Below, one piece after another: positions 1 through 8,545 of a DNA stretch of 17,435 bases. This DNA comes from Russula earlei (taxonomy: Eukaryota; Basidiomycota; Agaricomycetes; Russulales; Russulaceae), in assembly GCA_025769875.1 (NCBI GenBank), contig JAGFNK010000965.1:1-17435 (forward strand). The letters run 5' to 3'. Under the pieces are notes generated by a model. It was given only the letters and a program-made list of their open reading frames with translations, was not told the origin of the DNA and made no database searches. Position 1 is the first letter of the stretch. Every line of letters begins with the position of its first letter. The translations under genes were made by a program, and so were the position numbers.

Positions 1-18
1 AGATGAGAGTATCACAAA

Positions 19-60
19 TGGACAGTCTGACAACTGCCATACTTCATTGGGGCTTATATA
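19..60 (-). promoter_or_regulatory. Core promoter copy in E1 3' LTR
   Basis: TATATAAG lies at 60-53 and AGACTGTCCA at 28-19 on the minus strand, unchanged from the 5' LTR. Transcription from here would read out of the element to the left of the window. Confidence 0.55.
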
Positions 61-196
61 CAGTGTACAGGGTCAATTACAAAGAACTGGGACTATTCTA
101 GACTCTTTGGTACCATCCAATAGGACTACAGAGGCATAAACTTGCTTGTGTCAAGTTTCAGGCTTACTGAGCGCATTACTGATCATTGTGGAGCGA

Positions 197-297
197 TGAC
201 ATCATTATGATGTCACTGTGGAGTGCTTAGTGAGCCTATGAGGTCACTGTGGAGTTGCTCAGTCAGCCATGATGTCATTGGAGCCTTGATGATGTCA
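197..297. promoter_or_regulatory. U3 cluster of TGATGTCA sites (3' LTR)
   Basis: Same arrangement as in the other LTR: octamers at 197-204, 208-215, 270-277 and 290-297, the first two as an inverted repeat. All four octamers are identical in both LTRs although several nearby CpG positions differ. Confidence 0.4.
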
Positions 298-561
298 GAT
301 GAGTTATGCAACAGTTTCTAAGGGTTTGTGCTGCTGTTTCGGGTTCCTGGTGGCTGGGTGACCATGTGGCTGCCACGCGATGATTACCCGATTAGGAAAT
401 GGGTGCCTGGTCGTGTTATAGTGCCTTTGCAATAGCGATATCTTGCACCACAGGAGGGATAGCCCAGAAAACAGAAGGGAGTTGGTAATGCAAAGTGAGA
501 GAGGTCTCTCTTGAGTGAAATAGGACCATCTACGGCCAGGACCTGGCCTTGGTTTGTAACA

Positions 562-575
562 TTCATCCCCTCTTT
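562..575 (-). other. Polypurine tract of E1
   Basis: The minus strand reads AAAGAGGGGATGAA immediately before the LTR start TGTTAC. Purine tracts in this place prime plus-strand DNA synthesis in LTR retrotransposons. An identical 14-base tract precedes the E2 3' LTR. Confidence 0.85.
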
Positions 576-808
576 ATAGACTCATTGCTCCTGCAATGGT
601 AGAGACTTGTTTCTTTGGAAGGTGGAGTAGTTTGCATATGAAAAGTCAAAGTGTGTTCATTCATGGGGAGTTCTCTCTTGTTCTATGGATTGCTTTGGGG
701 ATAGCGGTGGTCGATTGAGTGCATGTGATCGCAGGGGTTCTCTGAAAAGTTCGTTGGTAACAAGGATAAAGAGAGTCGTCGACAGAGGTCATGATGAGAG
801 TTGTTGGT
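576..808 (-). other. Spacer between pol and the polypurine tract (E1)
   Basis: This is 233 bases of untranslated sequence, conserved in E2 at 17032-17264. I see no gene or extra ORF such as env in it. Confidence 0.7.
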
Positions 809-3800
809 TTAGGGGTTACTCCTGGTGGGAATCATTTTAAGCGCTTTCGGATATTTCCGATGGAAGTCTTTAACAAGTAATTGCACTTTTGATAGGTTAG
901 ATGCTGGTTCCCAAGTATTTTCTGTGGCAGTGTACCCTTTCCATTTAACTAGGTATTGGATCCCTTTGCGATTTGGGGAGAGCTGAGAGTTTAAGATCTG
1001 TTCTACCTCATATTGTTCTTCTCCTTCAACTAGTACCGGTGGTGGATTAGAGAAGTTAGGGCCGTGGGCAATGGTTTCTTTATAAGGTTTGATCAGAGAG
1101 TGGTGAAAAACTGGGTGTATCTTCCAGGACTTTGGTAGTTTGAGATGAACGTTTACTGGATAGGCAGTGATGACCTTGAATGGTCCATAGCATCAAGGGG
1201 CTAGTTTTGCTTTTGGGTGAGTGGTTCGTAGATTTGTGGCTTCCAACCATACTTGATCCCCTTCTTTAAAATGAAATGTGGAGGATTGAGGTCCTGATTG
1301 CTTCATGATCTCAGTTGCTCGGTTCAGGGAGGCAGCTACTTCTTCTCTGAGCTGGTTTAGTCTCATTAGTCTTTCTTGGATTGAAGGGAACTTTGATGTA
1401 AAGGCAAGGGGCGGAGCAAATGTTGGGTTAAAGCCATACCAGACCTCAAAAGGGGGTTTGTTCATAGCGCTGTGTTGCCTGGCATTATGTGCAAACTCCA
1501 TGAAGGGAATTAGTTCTGCCCAATTGTCTGCTTGGTGGTTGCAAAATATTCGTAGGTATTGTTCCAGTTCTTGGTTAACTCGTTCTGTTTCTCCATCTGT
1601 CTGTGGGTGATATGCTGTGCTCAACAATATCTTGACATTTAACTTCTTCCATAGTTCTTGAGTAACTTTTGCTGCAAATTGAGGGCCTCTGTCTGATATT
1701 ATTTGTGTTGAGAGGCCTATTCTCCTCCAGACATTGTTCATGATTAGTGTTGCTGTTTCATCTGCTGTGATTGTCTTGTGGCAAGGGGTAATGATTATTG
1801 CTTTGCTGAATCGATCTACCACGACTACGAGGCTGTCAAAGCCTTGTGAAATTGGTAGGTCCATGATAAAGTCCATGGTAATGCTCTTCCATACTTCTCC
1901 AGCTGGTGTAATTGGTACGAGGGGTGTTTCTGTCTTTGGGCAATTCTTTGTACTTTGGCAAATTGCGCAACCATCTACATAACTTTTGACATAGGTTAGC
2001 ATTCCTGGTCACCAATAGTTTCAGCTGATTAGTTCGTAAGTTTTCCATTGGCCAGGATGTCCAGGGGCGAGGGAGTCATGAAGTAGTTTCAGAACTTTCT
2101 TTCGTAGGGTGTCATTGTTTGGGATATAGAGTTTTCCTTTGAATAATATTAGTCCATCTTCGAGGTTCCAGTCTTGTAAGCCTTTGGATAATCGTCTTGG
2201 TCCATTCTTTATAATGGTTGCTAACGTGTTAGATACTTCTGGGTCATAGTCTTTGCTAGATCGCAGTTGTTGTCGAAGTTCTTGGTCGCTGATTGGTTCT
2301 GTGGCAGAGGTGCGTGTTGCTCTAATTTTAAAGTATTTGTCATCTAGGAGCACCTTTCCATCGTTTTCATTTTGTATCCCCTCTTTAAAGTCTGGCCACC
2401 TGGACAGACCATCTGCTTTGTTCATAGTTCCTGGGTGATGGGTGATGGTGAAGTCAAAGTTGCTGAGAAGGAGTGCCCATCGGGCTTGTTGTCGTGTGAG
2501 TTTTTGTTTTGTCATGAAGTATGTTAAATTGTTGTGGTCAGTCCACAGATCAATGGGGTGTGTAGTGCCTTCAAGGTAGTGTCGGAAGTGCCAGAGGGAT
2601 GAGACAATGGCAAGGAGTTCTTTATCATAGATCATGTAATTTCATTGTGCGGGGTCCAAGGATTTCGAAAAATAGGCTACTGGATGATATCCGTTAAATT
2701 CATCAGGTTGTTCCAAGATTGCGCCGACTGCAAAGTCACTTGCATTGCAGATGAGCTGAAAGGGTTTAGTATGACCAGGTAACATGAGGACTGGGGCTGT
2801 TGTGAATGCCTGGATTAATTTTCTAAATGCTTGTTCTTCATCATCTCCCCATTTAAAGGGGTGTTCTTTCTTTGTTAAATTAAACAAGGGTCATGCCATT
2901 TGTGAGTATCGGTGGATAAATTGTCGATAGAAGTTGCAAAATCCTAAAAATGCTTGGATTTCTGTAACATTGGTCAGAGTAGGCCACTTTGTAATGCCTA
3001 TTAACTTGTCTTGGTCCATGGATATTCATCCTTGGGAGATATTGATGCCTAGGTAACTAATAGAGGTTTGTCGAAAAGCACACTTCTCTGGTTCAAGTAT
3101 AAATCGTGGTCTTGGAGTGTTTTTAGGACTTTGTGTGTCCAGTCATCCAGTTCATTCAGGGTTTGCGCCATGATTAGTATATTGTCGAGATAAACAACCA
3201 CTCGTTCAGTGGCAATGTATTTTGCTAGGATGGTGTTCATAAAGCATTGGAAAGTAGCTGGGGCATTGCAAAGACCAAATGTCATTATTAAAGGTTCAAA
3301 GAGTCCTAATGGTGTTTTGAATGCTGCAAGGTGTTCGTCGCCCTCTCTTAGGCGAATATTGTTGTATCCCCATCGTACGTCAAACTTGGTAAAGTATTGG
3401 GCTCCTTGGAGTTTGTTGATTAATTCAGGAATCAAAGGTAGTGGATAGGCGTCTTTGACAGCTGCTGTGTTCAGGGCTCTGTAGTCTTGTACTGGTCATA
3501 GATTTCCTCCTTTCTTTTCTACAAAGAAGAATGGGCTGGCAATAGCTGCTTTTGATGGTTGGATCGTGCCTCTTTTTAGGTGTTCATCTAGGTATTCTTT
3601 TAAGGCTTGTAGTTCTTTTGGAGTAAGTCGATAGATACCAGAATCACGTCAGGCGATCCCTGGTTTCAGATTGATTGCATGGTCCCATGGTTGGTGAGCA
3701 GGAAGGCGTTGGGAAGCTTGTTGATCAAAGACCTTTCGCCATTTTAAGAATTGGGCAGGGATAAGTTCGTCTAATGTCTTGGGGGGTGTTTCTGCGTGAG

Positions 3801-4527
3801 CTAGCTTGGTAGCTGTGGTTGATTTGGCTCTTATGCTGATTGTTATTGGTCTAAATGCATCATGGATTTGTTTGTCAACACATGGGTTCAATAGTCCTTC
3901 AGTATCTGGGAAGATTAGTGCAGCAATGTTTGCAAACTCGGGTTCTTCTTCTTCAGGGAAAGTAAGTGCTTGTATTTGGTAATTGTATGTTCCAGATGCA
4001 GATGCAATGGTTATACTTGGATGCATGGTAAGGCAGGTTTGGGGGCAATTTTTCAGCATGATTGTATTGTTTGCCCAATCAATATCTGGGTTATGGTGTC
4101 ATAACCAATCTGTTCCTAGAATAATGTCATGATCTCTGATGTTAGTGATGAGGAATTCTGCTTGTTCATCATGGGTAGCATCTCTGTGTGCTTGAATGTG
4201 AAGTCTTTGGATAGTGCTAAAGCATATTAGTCCATTGGCATTTTGTGTTCCATCCACATTTTGCCCTGGCAAGGGTTTGGTCATAGTTTGGAGGTGCAGG
4301 TGGTGTCTTTGTGTAAATCATTCATGGATTATCATTCCTTCTGCTCCACTATCAAGCAGAGCTCTTGCACCGATTTCTTTGCCGCTTGTCTTCCCCACAA
4401 GAGTAACTTTCAAGGTGATGGATGGGGAGCAAATGTTCTTGGTAAAAACTTTGGGATAATTGATTTCTCTTTGTATCGTACTGATTTGGACCATGTCCCT
4501 TCTCAGTGCAGAAGGGGGTCCAATTAA
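809..4527 (-). pseudogene. pol: pol of E1: protease, RT, RNase H, integrase, chromodomain
   Basis: Frame -1 to gag. The protease shows ALLDSGAEG and later IILGTDWL. RT shows VEKKGG, a TFGLCNAPATFQ block and the catalytic box as YLDN (3192-3181) instead of YxDD. RNase H begins CNASD, where the family has an Asp (codon 2746-2744), then DKELLAI and WTDHNNL. Integrase has an HHCC finger (HPGQW, CAIC) and an intact D,D(35)E core: MDFI, SDRGPQF, TDGETERVNQ. A GPF box and a chromodomain with YLVKWKGY and ENTWEP follow. In-frame TGA stops lie at 4318, 4099, 3649, 3496, 3026, 2891, 2642, 2021, 2009 and 1193 (lowest coordinate), plus a one-base loss near 3099. Full length is about 1,240 codons. Final stop is TAA at 811-809. 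Confidence 0.95.
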
Positions 4528-4530
4528 AAA
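4526..4530 (-). promoter_or_regulatory. Candidate -1 frameshift site at the gag/pol boundary (E1)
   Basis: Gag ends GAT TTT TAA. The run of five T lets a tRNA on TTT slip back one base and still pair fully, bringing TTA into the pol frame at the stop codon. It is not a classical seven-base slippery site. The sequence is identical in E2. Confidence 0.45.
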
Positions 4531-5820
4531 TCCATAGGAGCAGATTTTGGGCGGAGGATTGAGTCAGCAAGTGTTTCTCTCCAAGTTGTCAATGATGCAA
4601 CAGGAATAGGTTCTTCTTGCACAGGTTCAATGTTTTCATCTTGGATGGTTGTAGCTCTGACTGTTTGGGGGCAAGATCCTTGTCGTTGGCATCCTTGGGC
4701 TGCTTTCTTTGCTCTACATTGATTTGCCATATGGTTCTTCTTTCCACAGTAATAACAGAGGTTGTTCTTGCATTGAAACTCTTTCTCTGCATCTGTGAGG
4801 GGTTTTCTTTCACTTCTGGATTCCCAGGGTCATTCGTTAGGTTCTCCTTGGTACAAGTTCATTTCCAAGGGATTGTCTGATCCTTGCATGTTTAATCCTC
4901 GGGCACACACAGAGCGTCCTCCTCTAAAGGCTGTGGAATTGTATAGGTGGAACAGGTTGTCAAATTCTCTTGCTGCTTTGACAAGGGCTGTGAGTGTAGT
5001 TGGTGTTGGTGTGATTCCCAATATCTTTTGATGTAAGGCTGGGTTAATGTTCTTCCTGAAAGCATACATTTTTGTTCTTTCATCAGTGGTAGCTAGCGAT
5101 GCGCGATGTGACCATTTCTGGTACCATTCATTAAATGGTAGTTTTCCTTGATAATAAGTGTGCATAGTGTTGGCAGAAGCCAATTCTGCTTCTGCAGGGA
5201 TAAAGTGGTCAGCAAAGGCCTTTTTGAAGTCGTCCCATGATCCATAGTCAGCTACAGTACAAGCCATGGCTTTAGTAGTTTGTTCTCTAGCCCACGCTCT
5301 GGCAGGTGTTCCTACTTTAAAGTGGGTTAGTGCAGCAGCAAGGTTCTTGCTTTCATCTGTAAAAGAGTCGCCATTGATGTAGTAATAATTGGCTAGGGCT
5401 GCCCAAAAGGCTTCTGGGGCAGTTCCCACAAGGCAAGGATTGCTGGACATTGTGGGGTTCTGGGTTGTTGCGACTGTAACAATTGGTGGAGCTAGACCTT
5501 GCAACTGGATTCTAGTTGGAGTGAGTGTTCGAGGGATTGTTTGTGGTACATTGCTAACTGTATGCGGAGTAGGTTGTTGAGTATTTCGTCAGGGTAGAGG
5601 GTCCTGGAGTAGCGCTTTGAACACTTGGTGCAGTGCCTCGGGAAGTGGTAACTTCTTGTGTTGCTCTAGCTGTGAAGTCGACTTCTTTGTTGTTATAGTA
5701 AACCCAATATCTTCTAGAATGGCTCCACTTGACTGGTTTATCTAGGAAGAGACCTGTGAAATTGTAGGGGTTGAATTCTTGAATGTTTTCTGCTCCTGGG
5801 GCTGGTGCTTTAAGTTGCTC

Positions 5821-5825
5821 AGTGG
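5821..5825. repeat. Target-site duplication AGTGG (left copy)
   Basis: AGTGG flanks the solo LTR on the left, with an identical copy at 6787-6791. The E2 gag sequence at the matching place has a single copy-like stretch (AGGGG on the corresponding strand). Five bases is the usual duplication size for Ty3/Gypsy integration. Confidence 0.92.
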
Positions 5826-6050
5826 TGTCATGAACCATTCCCCGGAGAGGGCCCTTGAAGGACCCTTCCTTATAGGAGGAAACCCAGCCTCTATGGTGTG
5901 ACCCTGTTCACACGAGCAAAAGGGGTGAGTAGAGGTGTCCACAATATCACGCGCGCATTGTTGCACGAGCGATTCTCGGCACAATCGACATACAGCAAGC
6001 CCCACTTAAAGGCAACCCTTCTAGCAACAAAAGACAGTATTAGGGCCTTC

Positions 6051-6240
6051 CTAAGGACCCTTTAGAACGACCCTAGAAACTCTACAATAGGTGCTAACCT
6101 AGTATCAAAGGCCCTACAACGCGTTATTAGACCAACTCTAATAACTATAGAACGAACTATAAGGCAACACTAAGGACCTTAATAGAAATATTAGGGTCGA
6201 CTCTAAGGACCCTAATAGAACTATATAAGGGCCTTATAAG
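6051..6240 (+). repeat. Degenerate CTAAGGACC repeats in solo-LTR U3
   Basis: CTAAGGACC followed by CT or TT recurs at about 6051, 6169 and 6203, mixed with AATAGAA and TAGAACGA words. They look like worn tandem repeats, typical of a U3 enhancer region; no function can be assigned. Confidence 0.4.
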
Positions 6241-6394
6241 ATAACACCATTCCCTAACCAAACTACAAGTCCTCAAATGACCGGCCCTAAACTAACTAAC
6301 AGGAAATGAATCAGGTGCTTGTACGTGCACTAAAACAGTAAACACGTGGACAATGGAAGCTCTTACTCATCAAGAGAAGCTTCTTACTCAGCAG

Positions 6395-6426
6395 CTTACT
6401 GAGCATGACTGAGCATGCTCAGTAAG
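6395..6426. repeat. Perfect 13-bp inverted repeat in solo-LTR U3
   Basis: CTTACTGAGCATG (6395-6407) and CATGCTCAGTAAG (6414-6426) are exact reverse complements around a 6-base spacer. It lies about 85 bases upstream of the TATA box and could be a dimeric factor site or a hairpin. Confidence 0.6.
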
Positions 6427-6509
6427 CATCCTCCGACTTCTTACTCATCACTCTATTGTGCTTGATAACAAGGTTATGACTTGTTCCCTATTTAGCAGTT
6501 CTCTTGTAG

Positions 6510-6554
6510 TATATAAGCGCTCAATAAAGTAGCGGACAGTCCTCAGACTGTCCA
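6510..6554 (+). promoter_or_regulatory. Core promoter of the solo LTR
   Basis: TATATAAG at 6510-6517 is followed by AATAAA at 6523-6528 and by the 10-mer AGACTGTCCA at 6545-6554, 35 bases from the TATA start. GGACAGT (6534-6540) and ACTGTCC (6547-6553) form a perfect 7-bp hairpin stem with a 6-base loop. The block aligns with the core promoter of the E1 LTR, while U3 upstream does not. Confidence 0.6.
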
Positions 6555-6757
6555 TTTGTTTACGGCACTCTCCATTCCTGGGATACTCCTTTAAGGACCA
6601 TCCCCTTGTGACTATCCTGGCCTCTTCCCTGCGTGATTGTTCTACTCTCACAGTGACAATACCTCTCTGGTATTTGTTGCTCCTCTGGACTCTACTCCTT
6701 GCCCACACGGTCTTGGACATCTATCGACTCGTCTTCGAGCTTATCCCTCGCTCTTGA
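6533..6757 (+). other. Open frame in solo-LTR U5 with a transmembrane segment
   Basis: Open from after TAG at 6530-6532 to TGA at 6755-6757, about 74 codons with no ATG. The segment 6617-6730 contains PLWYLLLLWTLLLAHTVLD, a hydrophobic span followed by YRL. It aligns without gaps with 38 codons of the E1 5' LTR (19 identities). The frame closes 29 bases before the LTR end, whereas in E1 it runs on into the internal region. Without an ATG it is uncertain how it would be translated. Confidence 0.45.
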
Positions 6758-6786
6758 ACTGGATAGTTCAACAGTGAGTCTTGACA

Positions 6787-6791
6787 AGTGG
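6787..6791. repeat. Target-site duplication AGTGG (right copy)
   Basis: Right partner of the duplication at 5821-5825, directly after the terminal TGACA of the solo LTR. Confidence 0.92.
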
Positions 6792-6973
6792 TAACTTTGT
6801 CGTTGTCGTCTTCGTATAACCAAGTGTCAGAAAGATTTCCGTGGTTGATAATAGATACACCCACAAATTTCCCTTGGTAACAATGATCTTGAGTGTCGTA
6901 ACTGAGACCTTCAAAAAAGAGTGGGATTAGATTTTCTTCTTCGTCAGTGATGTCTTTCCTAGTGCTCATCAAT

Positions 6974-7595
6974 CTAGATGACTGTTATAGTCCAATGGCT
7001 GTTGTTCCAAGGATATGCAATGGTGTAGGCTGGTGTTAGTCGAATGGTATCGGGTCTTCCTTGGTGTCTTCTTAATTGGATTTGGGAGTATTCTTCAGTG
7101 ATGCTGCTTTGTGTTAGAACTACTCGGGTTTTCCACAGATATCCTTCGAATTCCACTGGAGAAATGGCAAAGTCACTTATTTTTTTGGTGGGATGTTTGT
7201 AAACTATAAAGTGTTTCAGTCGTTGATGCCAAGCTTGGGTACAATAACTCTTGAATTCAATTAACTCTCTCGTTGAATGCGTAGGTAGGTTTAATGCCAA
7301 GAAGGATTGTTCTGGTAAGTAGCAGTGTAAATCAGTACTCCTAAGATCGGCACTATCAGGGGATTCAACTGAGGGGTGATGCAAAGGGTTGGGTAGGTAC
7401 AACAGGGGTAGGAATACGATTGGTAAACAAGGGTAAGTAGGCGTCAGGAGGGGTAGGAGGTAATGGTCTTTCAACAAGAAATCCTCTTGTGTTGGGAACT
7501 GTTTCTCTCTCAGGGGGTCGTTGGGATGACGTGCGTCTCCTGTGTTGAGGAGCCAGATTTATCGAATGGGGAGGTGGTAATTGCCTGGCATCCAC
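6974..7595 (-). pseudogene. ORF C: unrecognised accessory protein, overlapping ORF B in the -1 frame
   Basis: It overlaps the last 37 bases of ORF B and ends 4 nt before the gag ATG. About 206 codons, with one extra base near 7375 relative to E2 shifting the frame. The N-terminal third is proline-rich, with RPLPPTP, which fits an SH3-ligand pattern. The rest is globular-looking and well matched in E2 (for example RELIEFKSYCTQAWHQRL). E1 has no methionine codon in the correct frame at all; possible starts are GTG at 7595 or translation as a -1 frameshift extension of ORF B. The latter would copy the gag-pol arrangement of the same element. No family recognised. Confidence 0.5.
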
Positions 7596-8509
7596 AAGGT
7601 AATTCCATCAGGAGTAGGAGGTGTGTCTGGTTGAAAGTTGCACGTGCAATACTCTGTTTTGCAGTTACACCTTGCTGTCCACAGATTTGACTCAGTATCT
7701 TCTGTGTTGGCAGACCAACGTTCCTGGCTAGTTGGGACAGTGGTTTGAATCGGTGTGAGGGGTCGAGGGGCAAGACTCAAGGCTTCTAGGATTGCTGGGA
7801 CAGAATAGTATGCAGGGGGACCAGTATATAAGGCGTCTGGGCTGGTAATTGCCCAAGGTTGATTGTAGTCTGCATCGTATAACCACGAGTTAGTTTCCCA
7901 ATTGAAGGTGTTGTGTATTCCTGGTACAACAATGAGTTGGACGTAAGATTGATTTTCTCTTTGTATTCTGTTGAGGCATAGGTGGTAGAACTGGACAGTG
8001 AGACAATAGTAGCTGATGTATGTCCAACCCAAGTAAAACAGGCAATACCCCATCCTTAAAGAATTAATGATGAGATGGTGATGTGGCTGGATGATTCTGG
8101 TCCAAAGGTTCAGTTTGCTAGAGCGCAGGGATTGATAATCAACTGGTTGTCCTTGGATGTTCTTTGCTTGGGTAAGTTGCCAATATAATAGTTGTTGTCG
8201 TGCTGGTGGCAGGAGTTGACTAAGGGTTTCAAGATATAATGCGTGCTCGTTGTGGCTTAGGAGTTGTCCAAATGGTAAGACTTCAAGAAATTCTTTGACA
8301 ATGAGATGAGGAAAGTCTTCGTGGGGTGGTTCTATCCCTGGTACATCGTGTAGATTGGTTAAGGTGGTGACAGGGAATGTGGTCGAGGCCCAAGTTCGAT
8401 AATGATTTAAGCTTAAGACATGCCTGGTGATAGCGTCTTCTTCTTTGTCTTCTTCTAAGGTGTATTCTCGAGGCACTTTAGTTAAGGCAAAGAAGAAAGG
8501 TTTATTCAA
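7559..8509 (-). CDS. ORF B: unrecognised accessory protein, intact frame in E1
   Basis: A frame of 316 codons without a stop in an element otherwise full of stops. It opens after a TAA with TTG as the first possible start; no ATG lies near the beginning, so the true start is uncertain. The N-terminal part has an acidic patch (LEEDKEEDA). The middle has an aromatic, hydrophobic stretch (about residues 150-180, with GYCLFYLGWTYISYY) that could be membrane-associated. Near the C-terminus is a cysteine cluster CNCKTEYCTC (7669-7640), with spacing C-x-C-x4-C-x-C, a possible metal site. The same protein is encoded in E2, with most differences at Arg codons that look like CpG decay. It overlaps ORF C in the -1 frame. 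No family recognised. Confidence 0.6.
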   Translation of the reverse strand: MNKPFFFALTKVPREYTLEEDKEEDAITRHVLSLNHYRTWASTTFPVTTLTNLHDVPGIEPPHEDFPHLIVKEFLEVLPFGQLLSHNEHALYLETLSQLLPPARQQLLYWQLTQAKNIQGQPVDYQSLRSSKLNLWTRIIQPHHHLIINSLRMGYCLFYLGWTYISYYCLTVQFYHLCLNRIQRENQSYVQLIVVPGIHNTFNWETNSWLYDADYNQPWAITSPDALYTGPPAYYSVPAILEALSLAPRPLTPIQTTVPTSQERWSANTEDTESNLWTARCNCKTEYCTCNFQPDTPPTPDGITLWMPGNYHLPIR

Positions 8510-8545
8510 TCTTTATTGAAGTGTTACAAGGGTGGTTCTTACTTT
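8510..8545 (-). other. Short gap between ORF A and ORF B
   Basis: The minus strand has two AATAAA hexamers within 20 bases and two TAA stops in the frame shared by ORFs A and B. A GTAAGA that resembles a fungal 5' splice site lies 5 nt after the ORF A stop, but I see no convincing way to use it to join the two ORFs. Confidence 0.35.

Larger units (their letters stand above)
1..561 (-). repeat. 3' LTR of E1 (incomplete at window edge)
   Basis: This is about 97.7% identical to 9792-10351 by eye: 13 substitutions and one single-base indel. On the minus strand it begins TGTTAC at 561, directly after the polypurine tract, and contains U3, TATA box and the start of R/U5. Position 1 is only the window edge. 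By comparison with the right LTR, about 265 bp of U5 should continue leftward. Eight of the 13 substitutions are C/T or G/A at CpG sites. Confidence 0.92.
5826..6786 (+). mobile_element. Solo LTR of a related family, inserted in E1 gag
   Basis: E2 has uninterrupted gag here, and E1 has 961 extra bases beginning TGTCA and ending TGACA, flanked by the 5-bp direct repeat AGTGG. This is the signature of an LTR left by recombination between the two LTRs of an inserted element. It has TATATAAG at 6510, AATAAA at 6523 and AGACTGTCCA at 6545, and a U5 that aligns with the E1 LTR, so it belongs to a sister family. U3 is unrelated in sequence to that of E1. It is CpG-rich, suggesting a recent arrival. 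It lies in the opposite orientation to E1. Confidence 0.92.
4524..6969 (-). pseudogene. gag: gag of E1, split by a solo LTR
   Basis: Gag forms the particle that packages element RNA. It starts with MSTRKDITDEEENLI at 6969, 4 nt after the ORF C stop, and ends with TAA at 4526-4524; the intact form is about 500 residues. A retrotransposon-Gag core is seen in 4830-5504 (for example HFIPAEAELASANTMHTYYQ, then FNEWYQKW), followed by a CCHC zinc knuckle at 4757-4716 (CYYCGKKNHMANQC). Damage: the solo LTR at 5826-6786, one extra base near 5595, a 30-bp in-frame deletion near 5412-5417 that removes a PFDGKADN stretch present in E2, and a TGA at 4832-4830 where E2 has CGA. The Gag core resembles those of Agaricomycete Ty3/Gypsy elements as far as I recall. 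Confidence 0.88.

Noticed and set aside
1..3. AGA at the left edge as a target-site duplication
   Set aside because: 9792-9794 has the same AGA and the LTR most likely continues past the window edge, so these bases are U5.
384..566. 60-codon ORF starting in the polypurine tract and reading through U3, present in three LTRs
   Set aside because: Differences between E1 and E2 are mostly amino-acid-changing, and E2 ends early by TGA. It looks like a chance frame in conserved LTR DNA.
576..808. env-like gene downstream of pol
   Set aside because: Only 233 bases lie between pol and the polypurine tract in each copy, with no conserved frame or signal peptide.
5870..6450. CRISPR array or structured RNA suggested by repeated AAGGACC and CTTACTCA words
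   Set aside because: The repeats are short, irregular and confined to the U3 of a solo LTR in a eukaryotic element.
6448..6720. 90-codon minus-strand ORF inside the solo LTR
   Set aside because: It is antisense to the U5 peptide frame, and the corresponding region of the E1 LTR gives no similar protein.
7463..7690. Plus-strand ORFs opposite ORF B/C and their mirror in E2
   Set aside because: They are antisense shadows of ORFs B and C; their similarity in both copies follows from the DNA homology.
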